Below, piece by piece: positions 23,028-36,923 of a DNA stretch of 64,000 bases (the first letter of the stretch is position 1; each line of letters starts with the position of its first letter). The notes beneath the pieces are model-generated. The model was not told the origin of the DNA. It saw only the letters and a program-made list of their open reading frames with translations, and did not search any database. This stretch comes from Actinoplanes sp. KI2. GTDB taxonomy: Bacteria > Actinomycetota > Actinomycetes > Mycobacteriales > Micromonosporaceae. The stretch lies in the NCBI RefSeq assembly GCF_025630775.1, contig NZ_JAOSZE010000004.1:186001-250000 (forward strand), written 5' to 3'. Made by a program: the position numbers and the translations under genes.

Positions 23028-23654
23028 ATGGCTCGTTATACAGGTGCGGACTGCAAGCGCTGCCGCCGCGAGAAGATGAAGCTGTTCCTCAAGGGCAGCA
23101 AGTGCGACGGGCCGAAGTGCCCGTTCGAGTCGCGTCCCTTCCCGCCCGGCCAGCACGGCCGCGGCCGGACCAAGGAGACCGAGTACCTGCTCCAGCACCG
23201 CGAGAAGCAGAAGGCCCGCCGCGCGTACGGCGTGCTCGAGAAGCAGTTCCGCGGCTACTACGAGGAGGCTGTCACCAAGCCCGGCAAGACCGGTGAGGTG
23301 CTGCTGCAGATCCTCGAGTCGCGGCTGGACAACGTGGTCTACCGGGCCGGCTACGCGCCGTCCCGCGACGCCGCCCGGCAGGTGGTCAAGCACGGCCACT
23401 TCCTGGTCAACGGCGTCAAGGTGGACATCCCGTCGTACCGGGTGAAGGAGCACGACATCGTCACGCTCCGGGAGAAGTCGAAGGAGATGACCCCCTTCGT
23501 CGTCGCCCAGGCCCAGGCCGGTTCCCGGCCGGTGCCGGCGTGGCTCGAGCCCATCCCCAGCGAGATGAAGATCCTCGTGCACTCGCTCCCGTCCCGCGCG
23601 GTCATCGACACGCAGGTCCAGGAGCAGCTGATCGTCGAGCTTTACTCCAAGTAA
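23028..23654 (+). CDS. rpsD: 30S ribosomal protein S4, zinc type
   Basis: 208 residues, MARYTGADCKRCRREKMKL. Zinc ligands C9, C12, C26 and C31 are present. The S4 domain (about residues 98-160) has LDNVVYRAGYAPSRDAARQV. A longer in-frame reading starting inside rpsM is a chance open frame. S4 starts 30S assembly and in other bacteria regulates this operon. 16 bases after rpsK. Confidence 0.98.
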   Translation: MARYTGADCKRCRREKMKLFLKGSKCDGPKCPFESRPFPPGQHGRGRTKETEYLLQHREKQKARRAYGVLEKQFRGYYEEAVTKPGKTGEVLLQILESRLDNVVYRAGYAPSRDAARQVVKHGHFLVNGVKVDIPSYRVKEHDIVTLREKSKEMTPFVVAQAQAGSRPVPAWLEPIPSEMKILVHSLPSRAVIDTQVQEQLIVELYSK

Positions 23655-23660
23655 GGCAAC

Positions 23661-23690
23661 TGGCCCGGCGTTTTTCCAAGCGCCGGGCCA
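23661..23690 (+). other. Stem-loop between rpsD and rpoA
   Basis: Perfect 10-bp stem TGGCCCGGCG/CGCCGGGCCA with loop TTTTTCCAAG. No T-run afterwards. Possible processing site that sets the rpoA level apart from the ribosomal genes. Confidence 0.55.
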
Positions 23691-23736
23691 TCGGACGGCC
23701 ATCAAATAGCGGGTGGCCTGACAGAAAGGCAAGCGC

Positions 23737-24759
23737 GTGCTCATCAGCCAGCGGCCGACCCTCTCGGAGGAGTCGCTCTCGGAGACCCGCTCCCGGTTCA
23801 CCATCGAGCCCCTGGAGCCGGGTTTCGGCTACACCCTCGGCAACTCCCTCCGCCGGACCCTGCTGTCGTCCATCCCGGGCGCGGCGGTGACCAGCATCAA
23901 GATCGACGGCGTCCTGCACGAGTTCACCACGATCCCCGGTGTCAAGGAGGACGTGGTCGAGCTGGTCATGAACGTCAAGGAGCTCACCGTCAGCTCCGAG
24001 CACGACGAGCCGGTCAGCATGTACCTGCGCAAGCAGGGCCCGGGCGACGTCACCGCCGGTGACATCCAGCCCCCGGCCGGCGTCTCCGTGCACAACCCCG
24101 ACCTGAAGCTGGCCACGCTCAACAGCAAGGGCCGGCTCGACATGGAGCTCACCGTCGAGCGGGGCCGTGGCTACGTCACGGCGGCGCAGAACAAGAACAC
24201 CGGTGCGGAGATCGGCCGGATCCCGGTCGACTCGATCTACTCGCCGGTCATGAAGGTGACCTACCGCGTCGAGGCGACCCGTGTCGAGCAGCGCACCGAC
24301 TTCGACCGCCTGATCATCGACGTCGAGTCGAAGGCGTCCATCTCGCCCCGCACCGCGCTGGCGTCGGCCGGCTCGACCCTCGTCGAGCTGTTCGGCCTCT
24401 GCCGCGAGCTGGACGAGACCGCCGAGGGCATCGACATCGGCCCGTCGCCGCAGGACGCGCAGCTCGCCGCCGACCTGGCCCTGCCGATCGAGGAGCTGGA
24501 CCTCACCGTCCGGTCGTACAACTGCCTCAAGCGCGAGGGCATCAACAGCGTCGGCGAGCTGATCGGGCGCACCGAGGCCGACCTCCTCGATATAAGGAAT
24601 TTCGGTCAGAAGTCCATCGACGAGGTCAAGATGAAGCTCGCCGGAATGGGCTTGGGACTCAAGGACAGCGCGCCGTCCTTCGACCCGGCGCACGTCGTGG
24701 ATTCGTTCGGCGACGTGGACTACGACACCGACGACTACCGCGAGACCGAGCAGCTGTAA
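23737..24759 (+). CDS. rpoA: DNA-directed RNA polymerase subunit alpha
   Basis: 340 residues, GTG start, [21 protein letters not shown]-terminal dimerisation domain (about 1-230) with [20 protein letters not shown], a short linker, and the C-terminal domain (about 255-320) with [20 protein letters not shown] and [14 protein letters not shown], which binds UP elements and activators. Acidic tail. AAAGG upstream. Confidence 0.98.
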   Translation: MLISQRPTLSEESLSETRSRFTIEPLEPGFGYTLGNSLRRTLLSSIPGAAVTSIKIDGVLHEFTTIPGVKEDVVELVMNVKELTVSSEHDEPVSMYLRKQGPGDVTAGDIQPPAGVSVHNPDLKLATLNSKGRLDMELTVERGRGYVTAAQNKNTGAEIGRIPVDSIYSPVMKVTYRVEATRVEQRTDFDRLIIDVESKASISPRTALASAGSTLVELFGLCRELDETAEGIDIGPSPQDAQLAADLALPIEELDLTVRSYNCLKREGINSVGELIGRTEADLLDIRNFGQKSIDEVKMKLAGMGLGLKDSAPSFDPAHVVDSFGDVDYDTDDYRETEQL

Positions 24760-24796
24760 GCTCGGCGGCCGCGCCATTCACCAAGGAGCATCAGAA

Positions 24797-25306
24797 ATGC
24801 CCACGCCCACCAAGGGTCCCCGCCTCGGCGGCAGCCCGGCGCACGAGAAGCTGATCCTGGCCAACCTGGCCACGGAGCTCTTCCGGCACGGGAAGATCAA
24901 GACCACCGAGACGAAGGCCAAGCGGCTGCGCCCGCTGGCTGAGCAGCTCATCACGAAGGCCAAGCGCGGCGACCTGCACTCCCGTCGCCGGGTTCTGACC
25001 GTCGTGCGGGACAAGGACGTCGTGTACGCCCTGTTCGAGCAGATCGCTCCGCGGTACGGCAACCGGCCGGGCGGCTACACCCGCATCACCAAGACCGGCC
25101 CGCGCAAGGGCGACGCCGCTCCGATGGCCGTCATCGAGCTGGTCGAGGAGCTGCAGGTCGCAGCGACCACGGCGCCGGCCAAGAAGGCCGCCAAGAAGGC
25201 CGCGGCGCAGCAGGACAAGGTCGAGGCGCTGGCCCGCGAGGACGAGGCGCCCGCCGCCACCTCCGAGGCCGTGGCCGACGACCAGGCCGAGGGCGACGAG
25301 AAGTAA
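24797..25306 (+). CDS. rplQ: 50S ribosomal protein L17
   Basis: 169 residues. L17 core in the first ~115 residues ([40 protein letters not shown]), then an Ala/Glu/Asp/Lys-rich tail as in other actinobacteria. Ribosome binding site CAAGGAGC. Last ribosomal gene of the alpha operon; terminator follows. Confidence 0.98.
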   Translation: MPTPTKGPRLGGSPAHEKLILANLATELFRHGKIKTTETKAKRLRPLAEQLITKAKRGDLHSRRRVLTVVRDKDVVYALFEQIAPRYGNRPGGYTRITKTGPRKGDAAPMAVIELVEELQVAATTAPAKKAAKKAAAQQDKVEALAREDEAPAATSEAVADDQAEGDEK

Positions 25307-25317
25307 TTGTCTTGGCG

Positions 25318-25349
25318 AAAGGCCCGGCACCCCTGGGTGCCGGGCCTTT
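25318..25349 (+). terminator. Intrinsic terminator after rplQ
   Basis: 14-15-bp perfect stem AAAGGCCCGGCACC with its complement around a small loop, ending TTTCTTGT. Ends the alpha operon, though truA begins only 17 bases later and may be read through. Confidence 0.8.
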
Positions 25350-25365
25350 CTTGTCGGAGGGGCGA

Positions 25366-26178
25366 ATGGGATCCATCCGCTTGCGCCTGGATGTGTCGTA
25401 CGACGGCGCCGACTTCTCGGGGTGGGCCGCACAGCCGACGCGGCGCACCGTGGCGGGCGTGCTCACCGAGGCGTTCGGTCGTCTGGTCGGTGCCGACACG
25501 CCGCTCGGGCTGACCGTCGCCGGGCGTACCGACGCCGGGGTGCACGCCACCGGGCAGGTCTGTCACGTCGACGTCCCGCTCGAGGCCTGGGCCGACCTGG
25601 AAGGGTCGCTGCTGCGGCGGCTGGCGGCGTTGATGCCGCCGGACGCCCGGGTGCGGGCGATCACCCCGGTGCCGCCCACCTTCGACGCGCGGTTCTCGGC
25701 GACCTTCCGGCGGTACGAGTACCGGGTCGCGGACACGCCGTGGGGGCCGGAGCCGCTGCGCCGGCACGACACGCTGGGCTGGGTGCGGCCGCTCGACCTC
25801 GACCGGCTCGGCGCGGCCGCGGCGGGGCTGGTGGGGGAGCACGACTACGCGGCGTACTGCAAGCGCAAGGAGCACGGCACGACCGTACGGGCGATCACCC
25901 GGCTGGACTGGCGGCGCGATCCGGACGGGGTGTGCGTGGCGACCGTGCAGGCCGACGCGTTTTGCCAGTCGATGGTGCGCAGCCTGGTCGGGGCGATGCT
26001 CACGGTCGGCGACGGGCGGCGCGAGCCGTCCTGGCCCGCGACCCTGCTCACGCTGCGGGAACGCTCGAGCGAGGTGACGGTGGCGCCGGCACACGGGCTG
26101 ACGCTGGTGGCGGTGGGGTACGCGGACGAGGCCGACTACGCGGCCCGAGCGGAGGCAACGCGCCGGCTGCGGGCCTAA
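25366..26178 (+). CDS. truA: tRNA pseudouridine synthase A (positions 38-40)
   Basis: 270 residues from the ATG at 25366, which has GGAGGGG at ideal distance. A longer in-frame reading from 25312 would run through the terminator hairpin and is rejected. Makes pseudouridine at 38-40 in the anticodon stem. The catalytic Asp is D56 in AGRTDAGVHA. The RYEYRV segment (about residue 118) and the FCQSMVR motif in the C-terminal half are as expected. Common neighbour of rplQ. Confidence 0.96.
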   Translation: MGSIRLRLDVSYDGADFSGWAAQPTRRTVAGVLTEAFGRLVGADTPLGLTVAGRTDAGVHATGQVCHVDVPLEAWADLEGSLLRRLAALMPPDARVRAITPVPPTFDARFSATFRRYEYRVADTPWGPEPLRRHDTLGWVRPLDLDRLGAAAAGLVGEHDYAAYCKRKEHGTTVRAITRLDWRRDPDGVCVATVQADAFCQSMVRSLVGAMLTVGDGRREPSWPATLLTLRERSSEVTVAPAHGLTLVAVGYADEADYAARAEATRRLRA

Positions 26179-26957
26179 GGGGCTGCCGACATGGCGGCCG
26201 CGCGCCGGCCCAGCACCGTGGTGCCGAGATAGCTGTCGACCAGGTCGCTGGTGATCCGGGCGGCGTACGGGTCGTCGGCGGTGACCACCGCGCCGTCCGG
26301 CCGGTTGATCACGCAGTACAGCAGGTAGTGGCCGCGGGCGCGCCAGCCCACCTGGGACGTGGGCAGCGCGTACGGGTCCGGGTTGGTGGTCGGCAGGGTC
26401 GTGAACGTGCCGTCGCCGGTCTCCACCACGTGCCGCAGCCGCCCGTCGACGTACTCCGCCCCGGCCGCGTCGGCCAGGTCGAACACGCCCGCGGTGACCT
26501 GGTAGCCGCCGTACGGTGCGACCAGACCGGCGCGTACCACCTGGTCGCAGCCGTGCGCGGCGAGCAGCGCGGCCAGCTCGCCGAACGCCGCGGAGCGGCA
26601 GTCGGCGTCGAGGTGGGTCATGGTGATCCGGTACGGCGAGGCCGCGGCCGGACGCACCGCGGCCTGGTCCGGAAAGATCTCCTCGATCGAGAGCGGCGCC
26701 GTGTCGACCTGCCGGGAGTCGAGCGCGTCGGCCGCGACCGGGGGGCCGCCGGCCGGCGCGGGCGGGTCGGCACGGTGCTGCTCGCCGGCCACCACGAAGA
26801 ACACGCCGACCGCGAGCAGCGCCAGCAGGATCAGCCCGCCGAGGCCACGCACCAGGATCTCGGCGGCACGCTCCGGCCGGCGGGCGGCGCGGCGGCGGAT
26901 GCGGCGAAGCGAGCGGTGCTGTCTGGCGGGCGCGAGCGAGGGAGTCCCGTACAGCAT
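26175..26957 (-). CDS. Single-pass membrane protein, function unknown
   Basis: 260 residues from the ATG at 26957, chosen because TAACGT lies seven bases before it; an upstream in-frame start at 27068 would cross the divergent promoter. A very basic cytoplasmic head (RSLRRIRRRAARRPER) is followed by one membrane helix at about residues 37-57 and an extracellular domain of about 200 residues, type II topology. The outer domain has no motif I recognise; two cysteines (in DADCRSAA and HGCDQV) could form a disulfide. Its 3' end overlaps the truA 3' end by four bases. Confidence 0.75.
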   Translation of the reverse strand: MLYGTPSLAPARQHRSLRRIRRRAARRPERAAEILVRGLGGLILLALLAVGVFFVVAGEQHRADPPAPAGGPPVAADALDSRQVDTAPLSIEEIFPDQAAVRPAAASPYRITMTHLDADCRSAAFGELAALLAAHGCDQVVRAGLVAPYGGYQVTAGVFDLADAAGAEYVDGRLRHVVETGDGTFTTLPTTNPDPYALPTSQVGWRARGHYLLYCVINRPDGAVVTADDPYAARITSDLVDSYLGTTVLGRRAAAMSAAP

Positions 26958-26964
26958 GATTTTC

Positions 26965-26970
26965 ACGTTA
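26965..26970 (-). promoter_or_regulatory. -10 hexamer TAACGT, leaderless start
   Basis: Read on the minus strand, TAACGT is seven bases before the ATG of the membrane-protein gene. The same spacing and hexamer occur at 36843-36848. Confidence 0.5.
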
Positions 26971-27053
26971 GAAGCGCACGGCGGTCGATGAACGCACTGA
27001 CTGTGCGGCACCCCGGCGTGCCGTGTCGTTCGGAACGGCGGCAGACTGGCGGG

Positions 27054-27665
27054 GTGACCGCCGAGCATTACTTCAGCGCCGAGCCCACCGCGCCCGCCCA
27101 GCGCGGCGAGATCGAGTTCAGCGCCGCGGGGCGCGACTACCGGCTGACCGTGGCGTCGGGTGTCTTCTCGGCCGGTCGGCTCGACCCGGGCACCGCCGTC
27201 CTGCTGCGAAAGGGTGACCTGCCCACGGCCACGACCACCGGGGTCTTCCTGGACCTCGGTTGCGGGTACGGGCCGATCGCCGCGGTGCTGGCCACCGAGT
27301 CACCGCGGGCGACCGTCTGGGCGGTCGACGTGAACTCGCGGGCCCGCGAGCTGACCGCCGAGAACGCCGAGTCGCTCGGCCTCGGCAACCTCGAAGTGGC
27401 CGAGCCCGACGAGGTGCCCGGCGACGTCGTCTTCGACCAGATCTGGAGCAATCCGCCGACCCACGTCGGCAAGGCCGAGCTGCGCGCGCTGATGGAGCGC
27501 TGGCTGCCCCGGCTGGCCGTGGACGGCGTGGCCTGGCTGGTGATCAACCGGCATCTCGGCGGGGACTCGTTGCATGCCTGGCTGGTCGAGCTCGGCTGGG
27601 AGGTCGAGCGGGTGGCCAGCCAGAAGGGGTTCCGCGTGCTGAAGGTGACGCGGAAAACCGGCTGA
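27054..27665 (+). CDS. Class I SAM-dependent methyltransferase, RsmC-like
   Basis: 203 residues from the GTG at 27054; CAGACT lies six bases upstream. The SAM-binding motif I is FLDLGCGYGPIA (about residues 65-76), motif II is VWAVDVN, and the catalytic motif is WSNPPTHVGK, the NPP(Y/F)-type loop of N-methyltransferases acting on exocyclic amines. The single-domain size and GLGNLEV segment match the actinobacterial RsmC-like group, suggesting a 16S rRNA guanine-N2 methyltransferase. The exact target is inferred. Confidence 0.8.
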   Translation: MTAEHYFSAEPTAPAQRGEIEFSAAGRDYRLTVASGVFSAGRLDPGTAVLLRKGDLPTATTTGVFLDLGCGYGPIAAVLATESPRATVWAVDVNSRARELTAENAESLGLGNLEVAEPDEVPGDVVFDQIWSNPPTHVGKAELRALMERWLPRLAVDGVAWLVINRHLGGDSLHAWLVELGWEVERVASQKGFRVLKVTRKTG

Positions 27666-27698
27666 CCGGAACGCTCGCCGCCCGGGAGAATGCCGCCC

Positions 27699-29345
27699 AT
27701 GGGTTACGTGGATGTCGCCGGGGTGGGGTTCGTGCTGCCCGACGGCCGGGAGCTGTTCGCCGACGTGTCGTTCCGGGTCGGCGAGGGCGCCAAGGTCGCG
27801 CTGGTCGGTCCGAACGGCGCCGGCAAGACCACGCTGCTGCGGATGGTCGCCGGCGACCTGCCGACCCCGGTCGGCGGCATCGCGCGCTCCGGCGGGCTGG
27901 GGGTGATGCGCCAGTTCATCGGCATGATCGGCGACGACCGTACGCTCGAAGACCTCGCTCTCTCGCTGGTCGAGCCCGCGCTGGGCGCCGCCGGGGAGCG
28001 GCTCGCCACGGCCGCGGCGGCTCTCGACGAGACCGAGCGCAGCCAGCTGGCGTACGCGAATGCCCTGGCGCACTGGGGCGAGGTGGGCGGCTACGACGCC
28101 GAGGTCCTCTTCGACACCGTGGCGGTCGGCATTCTCGGCAAGCCGTGGGAGGAGGTACGCGCCCGGCCGGTCCGCACCCTCTCCGGTGGGCAGCAGAAAC
28201 GGTTCGCGCTCGACCTGTTGCTGCGCGGCCGGGACGAGGTGCTGCTGCTCGACGAGCCGGACAACTTTCTCGACGTGCCCGGCAAACGCTGGCTCGAGGC
28301 GCGGCTGCGCGAGTCGCCGAAATCCGTGCTCTACGTCTCGCACGACCGCGAGCTGCTGGCCGAGACGGCCAGCCGGGTGGTCGCGGTGGAGGGCGGCTCC
28401 GCGTGGACGCATCCGGGCGGCTTCGCCTCCTGGCACGAGGCTCGGGTGCACCGGCACGAGAAGCTCGAGGAGAACCGCCGCCGCTGGGACGAGGAGCATC
28501 AGAAGCTGCGCGAGCAGATGCTGATGTACAAGCAGAAGGCTGCCTACAACTCCGATATGGCCTCTCGGTATCAGTCCGCGCAGACGAAGTTGCGGAAGTT
28601 CGAGGAGGCGGGCCCGCCGCCGCTGCCGCCGAAGGACCAGTCGCTGCGGATGGACCTGCGCGGCGGCCGCACCGGCAAGCGGGCGGTGATCTGCGAGCAA
28701 CTGGAGATGGAAGACCTGACCTTCCCGTTCGACCTGGAGATCTGGTACGGCGACCGGGTCGCCGTGCTGGGCGCGAACGGCACCGGTAAGTCGCACTTCC
28801 TGCGGCTGCTCGCGGCCGGCGGCACCGACCCGGAGGCCGAGAACAAGCCGGTGGACGGCGCGCCGCTCGCGCACGTGGCGCACACCGGGGTGGCGCGGCT
28901 CGGTGCGCGGGTCCGTCCCGGGCACTTCTCGCAGACGCACGACCGGCCCGAGCTTCTCGAACGCACGCTCGTGGAGATCCTCTGGCGGGGCGATGACCAC
29001 CGTGCCGGACGGGACCGGGCCGGGGCGATGAAGGCGCTCAATCGGTACGAGCTGGCGGGTCAGGGCGACCAGCGGTTCGGCACGCTCTCCGGCGGGCAGC
29101 AGGCACGATTCCTGGTGCTGCTGCTGGAGCTGTCCGGGGCGACCGTTCTGTTGCTGGACGAACCGACGGACAACTTGGACCTCGCCTCGGCGGAGGCCCT
29201 GGAAGAGGGGCTGAAGCAGTTCGAGGGGACGGTGATAGCGGTCACCCACGACCGATGGTTCACCCGATCGTTCGACCGGTTCGTGCTGTTCCAGGGCGAC
29301 GGCGAGGTGATCGAGACCCCGGAGCCGGTCTGGGACGTCCGCTGA
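27699..29345 (+). CDS. ABC-F family ATPase
   Basis: 548 residues. Start at the second ATG (27699); an in-frame ATG lies three codons upstream. Two ABC cassettes on one chain and no membrane segment: Walker A GPNGAGKT (about residues 38-45) with signature LSGGQQKRFALDL and Walker B EVLLLDEPDNF; second Walker A GANGTGKS (about 358-365) with signature LSGGQQARF and LLLDEPTDNLDL. The ~80-residue charged linker between cassettes is the arm/P-site tRNA interaction motif of ABC-F factors. These bind ribosomes, as housekeeping factors or antibiotic-protection proteins; which one is not decidable here. Confidence 0.88.
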   Translation: MGYVDVAGVGFVLPDGRELFADVSFRVGEGAKVALVGPNGAGKTTLLRMVAGDLPTPVGGIARSGGLGVMRQFIGMIGDDRTLEDLALSLVEPALGAAGERLATAAAALDETERSQLAYANALAHWGEVGGYDAEVLFDTVAVGILGKPWEEVRARPVRTLSGGQQKRFALDLLLRGRDEVLLLDEPDNFLDVPGKRWLEARLRESPKSVLYVSHDRELLAETASRVVAVEGGSAWTHPGGFASWHEARVHRHEKLEENRRRWDEEHQKLREQMLMYKQKAAYNSDMASRYQSAQTKLRKFEEAGPPPLPPKDQSLRMDLRGGRTGKRAVICEQLEMEDLTFPFDLEIWYGDRVAVLGANGTGKSHFLRLLAAGGTDPEAENKPVDGAPLAHVAHTGVARLGARVRPGHFSQTHDRPELLERTLVEILWRGDDHRAGRDRAGAMKALNRYELAGQGDQRFGTLSGGQQARFLVLLLELSGATVLLLDEPTDNLDLASAEALEEGLKQFEGTVIAVTHDRWFTRSFDRFVLFQGDGEVIETPEPVWDVR

Positions 29346-29387
29346 GCCGGCCGGCTCCGATCGCTAGTTTTTCGCCGCCGGGCCGGT

Positions 29388-29393
29388 TATGGT
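29388..29393 (+). promoter_or_regulatory. Likely -10 of the thiamine operon
   Basis: TATGGT about 10 bases before the expected riboswitch 5' end. No convincing -35 at 16-18 bp. Confidence 0.45.
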
Positions 29394-29407
29394 CCGGGAT
29401 AAGACAA

Positions 29408-29498
29408 CCCCACGGGAGTCCGGAGCACCGGGCTGAGAGGGGGGCTGATGCGGCCCCCGACCGTCGAACCTGATCCGGATCATGCCGGCGCAGGGAGG
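29408..29498 (+). promoter_or_regulatory. TPP riboswitch (THI element)
   Basis: All conserved blocks are present in order: CTGAGA (29433-29438, pyrimidine-sensing side), an extra helix GGGGGCTGATGCGGCCCCC, GAACCTGA (29466-29473), then CCGGATCATGCCGG and GCAGGGAGG (pyrophosphate-sensing side and closing P1). The closing strand carries the GGGAGGAG that serves thiE as ribosome binding site, so ligand binding should hide it: control of translation initiation. It heads the whole thiE-thiC operon. Confidence 0.95.
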
Positions 29499-29508
29499 AG
29501 CGTTCGTT

Positions 29509-30200
29509 TTGTTTCCTCGCTTGCACATCATCACCGACTCGCTCGCGGTCGTGCGGGCGGCGGTCGGGCACGGGCCGGTCGCCATCCAGGTGCGGGTCAA
29601 GACGTCGGACCGGGCGGCCTTTGAGCTGACCGTGGCGGCGCTCGACGTCTGCCGGGCTGCCGGGGCGCTGTGCCTGGTGGACGATCGGGTCGGGGTGGCG
29701 CTCGCGGCCGGTGCGGACGGCGTCCACGTCGGTGCCGAGGACCTGCCGGTGGCGGCGGTGCGCCGGGTGCTGGGTGCGTCGGCCGTCGTCGGAGCCACCT
29801 GCCGTACGCCGGAGGCCGCGCGGGCCGCCGTCGCGGACGGGGCCGGCTATCTCGGTGTCGGACCGGCGTTCGCCACGACCAGCAAGGACGGGTTGCCGGC
29901 GCCGCTCGGGGCGGCCGGCATCGGCGCGGTGGCCGACGCGGTGCCCGGAACGCCGGTGATCGCGATCGGGGGGATCACCGCGGATCGAGTCCGTGAACTG
30001 CCCGGATACGGGGTTGCGGTGATCTCGGCGATCGCCCGCGACCCGGCCGGCGGGACGATCGCGCTGCTCGACGCCCTCGCCCCGCGCGGCGATCTTCGGC
30101 TGCCGACCGATCTTCGGCTGCCGAGCGATCTGCGGCCGCCGAGCGATCTTCGGCCGAGTGGCGATCCTGGGGAGTTGCGGGCCGGCGCGGGCGGTGCTCG

Positions 30201-30204
<4 letters not shown>
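29509..30204 (+). CDS. thiE: Thiamine-phosphate synthase
   Basis: 231 residues from the TTG at 29509, eight bases after GGGAGGAG; the ATG at 29482 lies inside the riboswitch core and is rejected. TIM-barrel enzyme joining HMP-PP and thiazole phosphate. Family segments: LHIITD, VDDRVGVALAAGADGVHVGA, YLGVGPAFATTSK, VIAIGGITADRV. After about residue 193 the domain is complete, and the gene continues with four near-identical 18-bp repeats coding DLRLPT/S units, an unusual tail. Stop overlaps the thiO ATG by four bases. Confidence 0.9.
30091..30162 (+). repeat. 18-bp tandem repeat in the thiE 3' end
   Basis: Four units of GATCTTCGGCTGCCGACC type (30091, 30109, 30127, 30145), six codons each, coding DLRLPT, DLRLPS, DLRPPS, DLRPSG. 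Lies beyond the catalytic domain. Confidence 0.9.
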
Positions 30205-35559
<5,355 letters not shown>

Positions 35560-35561
35560 GC

Positions 35562-35671
35562 CCGCCCGCCACCGGGTCGAGCTGGTAGAACGTGACGTAG
35601 TGGTCGGGGTGAACCAGTCTCCTGGCGGACCGGTTCATCACGATCCGGTACGCGTCGCGCGTGATGTTCGG
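35562..35671 (-). pseudogene. Possible gene remnant
   Basis: On the minus strand the gap between thiC and the next gene reads ITRDAYRIVMNRSARRLV followed by HPDHYVTFYQLDPVAGG, preceded by an in-frame TAG and with no start/ribosome site that makes sense. It looks like the last ~35 codons of a gene whose front is gone. I do not recognise the family; chance is possible. Confidence 0.25.
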
Positions 35672-36835
35672 CTATCCGTTACCCAGGCCGCTGACCCAGG
35701 TCGCCACGTTGTCCTGCTGCTGTTGCTGCTGGTCGGGCCGTTGCCGGGGGCGCTTGGCCCGGCCGCGGGCCGGCTGCGGCGGGACCGGCTGCTGCTGCGG
35801 CGGCGGCTGCTGCGGGGTGAAGCCGTCGAACGAGGGCAGGTCCTTCATCGAGAAGACGCCGGTGTCCGACGGGCGGAGCTGCTCCTGGGGGCGCTGCGCG
35901 GCCGAGGCCGCCGCCCGGGCGATCGTCGGCTCGGGCTGCGCGCCGCGCTTGGGCAGTGCCGGGCGGTCCGGCGTCGGCGAGGCCGGCGGCTGGACTGCCG
36001 GGGAGCGGCGCAGCACGGCCGCCAGCACCGAGCCGAGCACGCCGGCGCCGGCCGCGGTCATCGCCGCCCAGTACGGAACGGCCTGGTACTGGTCGTCGGC
36101 CGAGCCTGGGCCGGCGATCAGGTAGGACACCGTGAGCAGGGCGGGGCCGGCCAGCCCGGCGAGCGCGATGGTCAGCGTCGACAGGCCGTGGCGCCGAGCC
36201 GACCAGCCGACCGCGAGGCCGGCCAGCAGGGCCAGCGCGGGCATCGTGAACAGGGCGGTCCGCTTGATGACATCGGCGGAGAGGAACTCGGGTTCGAGCA
36301 CGCCCAGGCGTACGGCCGACGTGGTTTTGCCCGGAGCCAGACCCGGCGCCACCGAGACCAGCGCGATCACCCACACGGCGATGCCCACCGTGCTGAAGTT
36401 CCACCTGGCCACCGACCGGCTCAGCGCCGCGTAGGCGGCGAAGATGCCGGCCGACGCGCCCAGCGCGGCGCAGATGCCGATCACCAGGACCGGCTGGACC
36501 CCGTCGACGTGCATGCTGCGGGCCGGCTGCATGGTCAGCGGCGCGACCGCCGCCGCGCCGATCCCCGCGGCCACCGAGCTGACCAGCCGGGTACCCGCGC
36601 CGGACCCCCTGGGCAGATGGCGCCGGGCGGCGATGCCACCGACCACGGCCGCGGTCATCGCGAACCAGGCGACCCAGGCCAGCTGGGCGGTCCAGTGGTC
36701 ACGCATGGTGATGTCAAGAGTGCGGCTGAGCACCACGATGCCGAGGCCGTAAGCCAGCCCGAGCTGGCTGGCGCCGGCCAGCGCGGCAACGCCGAGCGCG
36801 ACTCCTACCAGTTTGACGGAGGTCCGGAAAGCCAT
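35672..36835 (-). CDS. Multi-pass membrane protein with poly-Gln tail, function unknown
   Basis: 387 residues from the ATG at 36835; TAACGT lies seven bases before it. About eight hydrophobic segments fill residues 5-290. The remaining ~95 residues are cytoplasmic and Pro/Gln-rich, with QQPPPQQQPVPPQP and a run of six Gln (PDQQQQQQDN) near the end. The PSDTGVFSMKDLPSFDGFTP segment in the tail is reminiscent of the SMNGFTPSP stretch in the tail of the conservon kinase. Lies downstream of the substrate-binding lipoprotein on the same strand. Confidence 0.7.
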   Translation of the reverse strand: MAFRTSVKLVGVALGVAALAGASQLGLAYGLGIVVLSRTLDITMRDHWTAQLAWVAWFAMTAAVVGGIAARRHLPRGSGAGTRLVSSVAAGIGAAAVAPLTMQPARSMHVDGVQPVLVIGICAALGASAGIFAAYAALSRSVARWNFSTVGIAVWVIALVSVAPGLAPGKTTSAVRLGVLEPEFLSADVIKRTALFTMPALALLAGLAVGWSARRHGLSTLTIALAGLAGPALLTVSYLIAGPGSADDQYQAVPYWAAMTAAGAGVLGSVLAAVLRRSPAVQPPASPTPDRPALPKRGAQPEPTIARAAASAAQRPQEQLRPSDTGVFSMKDLPSFDGFTPQQPPPQQQPVPPQPARGRAKRPRQRPDQQQQQQDNVATWVSGLGNG

Positions 36836-36842
36836 GCCGCGC

Positions 36843-36848
36843 ACGTTA
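36843..36848 (-). promoter_or_regulatory. -10 hexamer TAACGT, leaderless start
   Basis: Minus-strand TAACGT seven bases before the ATG at 36835. Twelve-base palindrome TTTCTTAAGAAA lies further upstream at 36884-36895. Confidence 0.5.
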
Positions 36849-36923
36849 CGGAATGGGGGCCCCGGCACGCCACTCCACATCCGTTTCTTAAGAAAGCTTT
36901 TGGCGGCTCACGCTTCGTAGTTC

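Noticed and set aside
25422..27665. 747-residue plus frame joining truA and the methyltransferase
   Set aside because: Chance open frame; only the part from 27054 is protein-like and has a promoter.
29482..29484. ATG start for thiE
   Set aside because: It lies in the conserved riboswitch core (GATCATGCC) and has no ribosome binding site; TTG at 29509 fits better.
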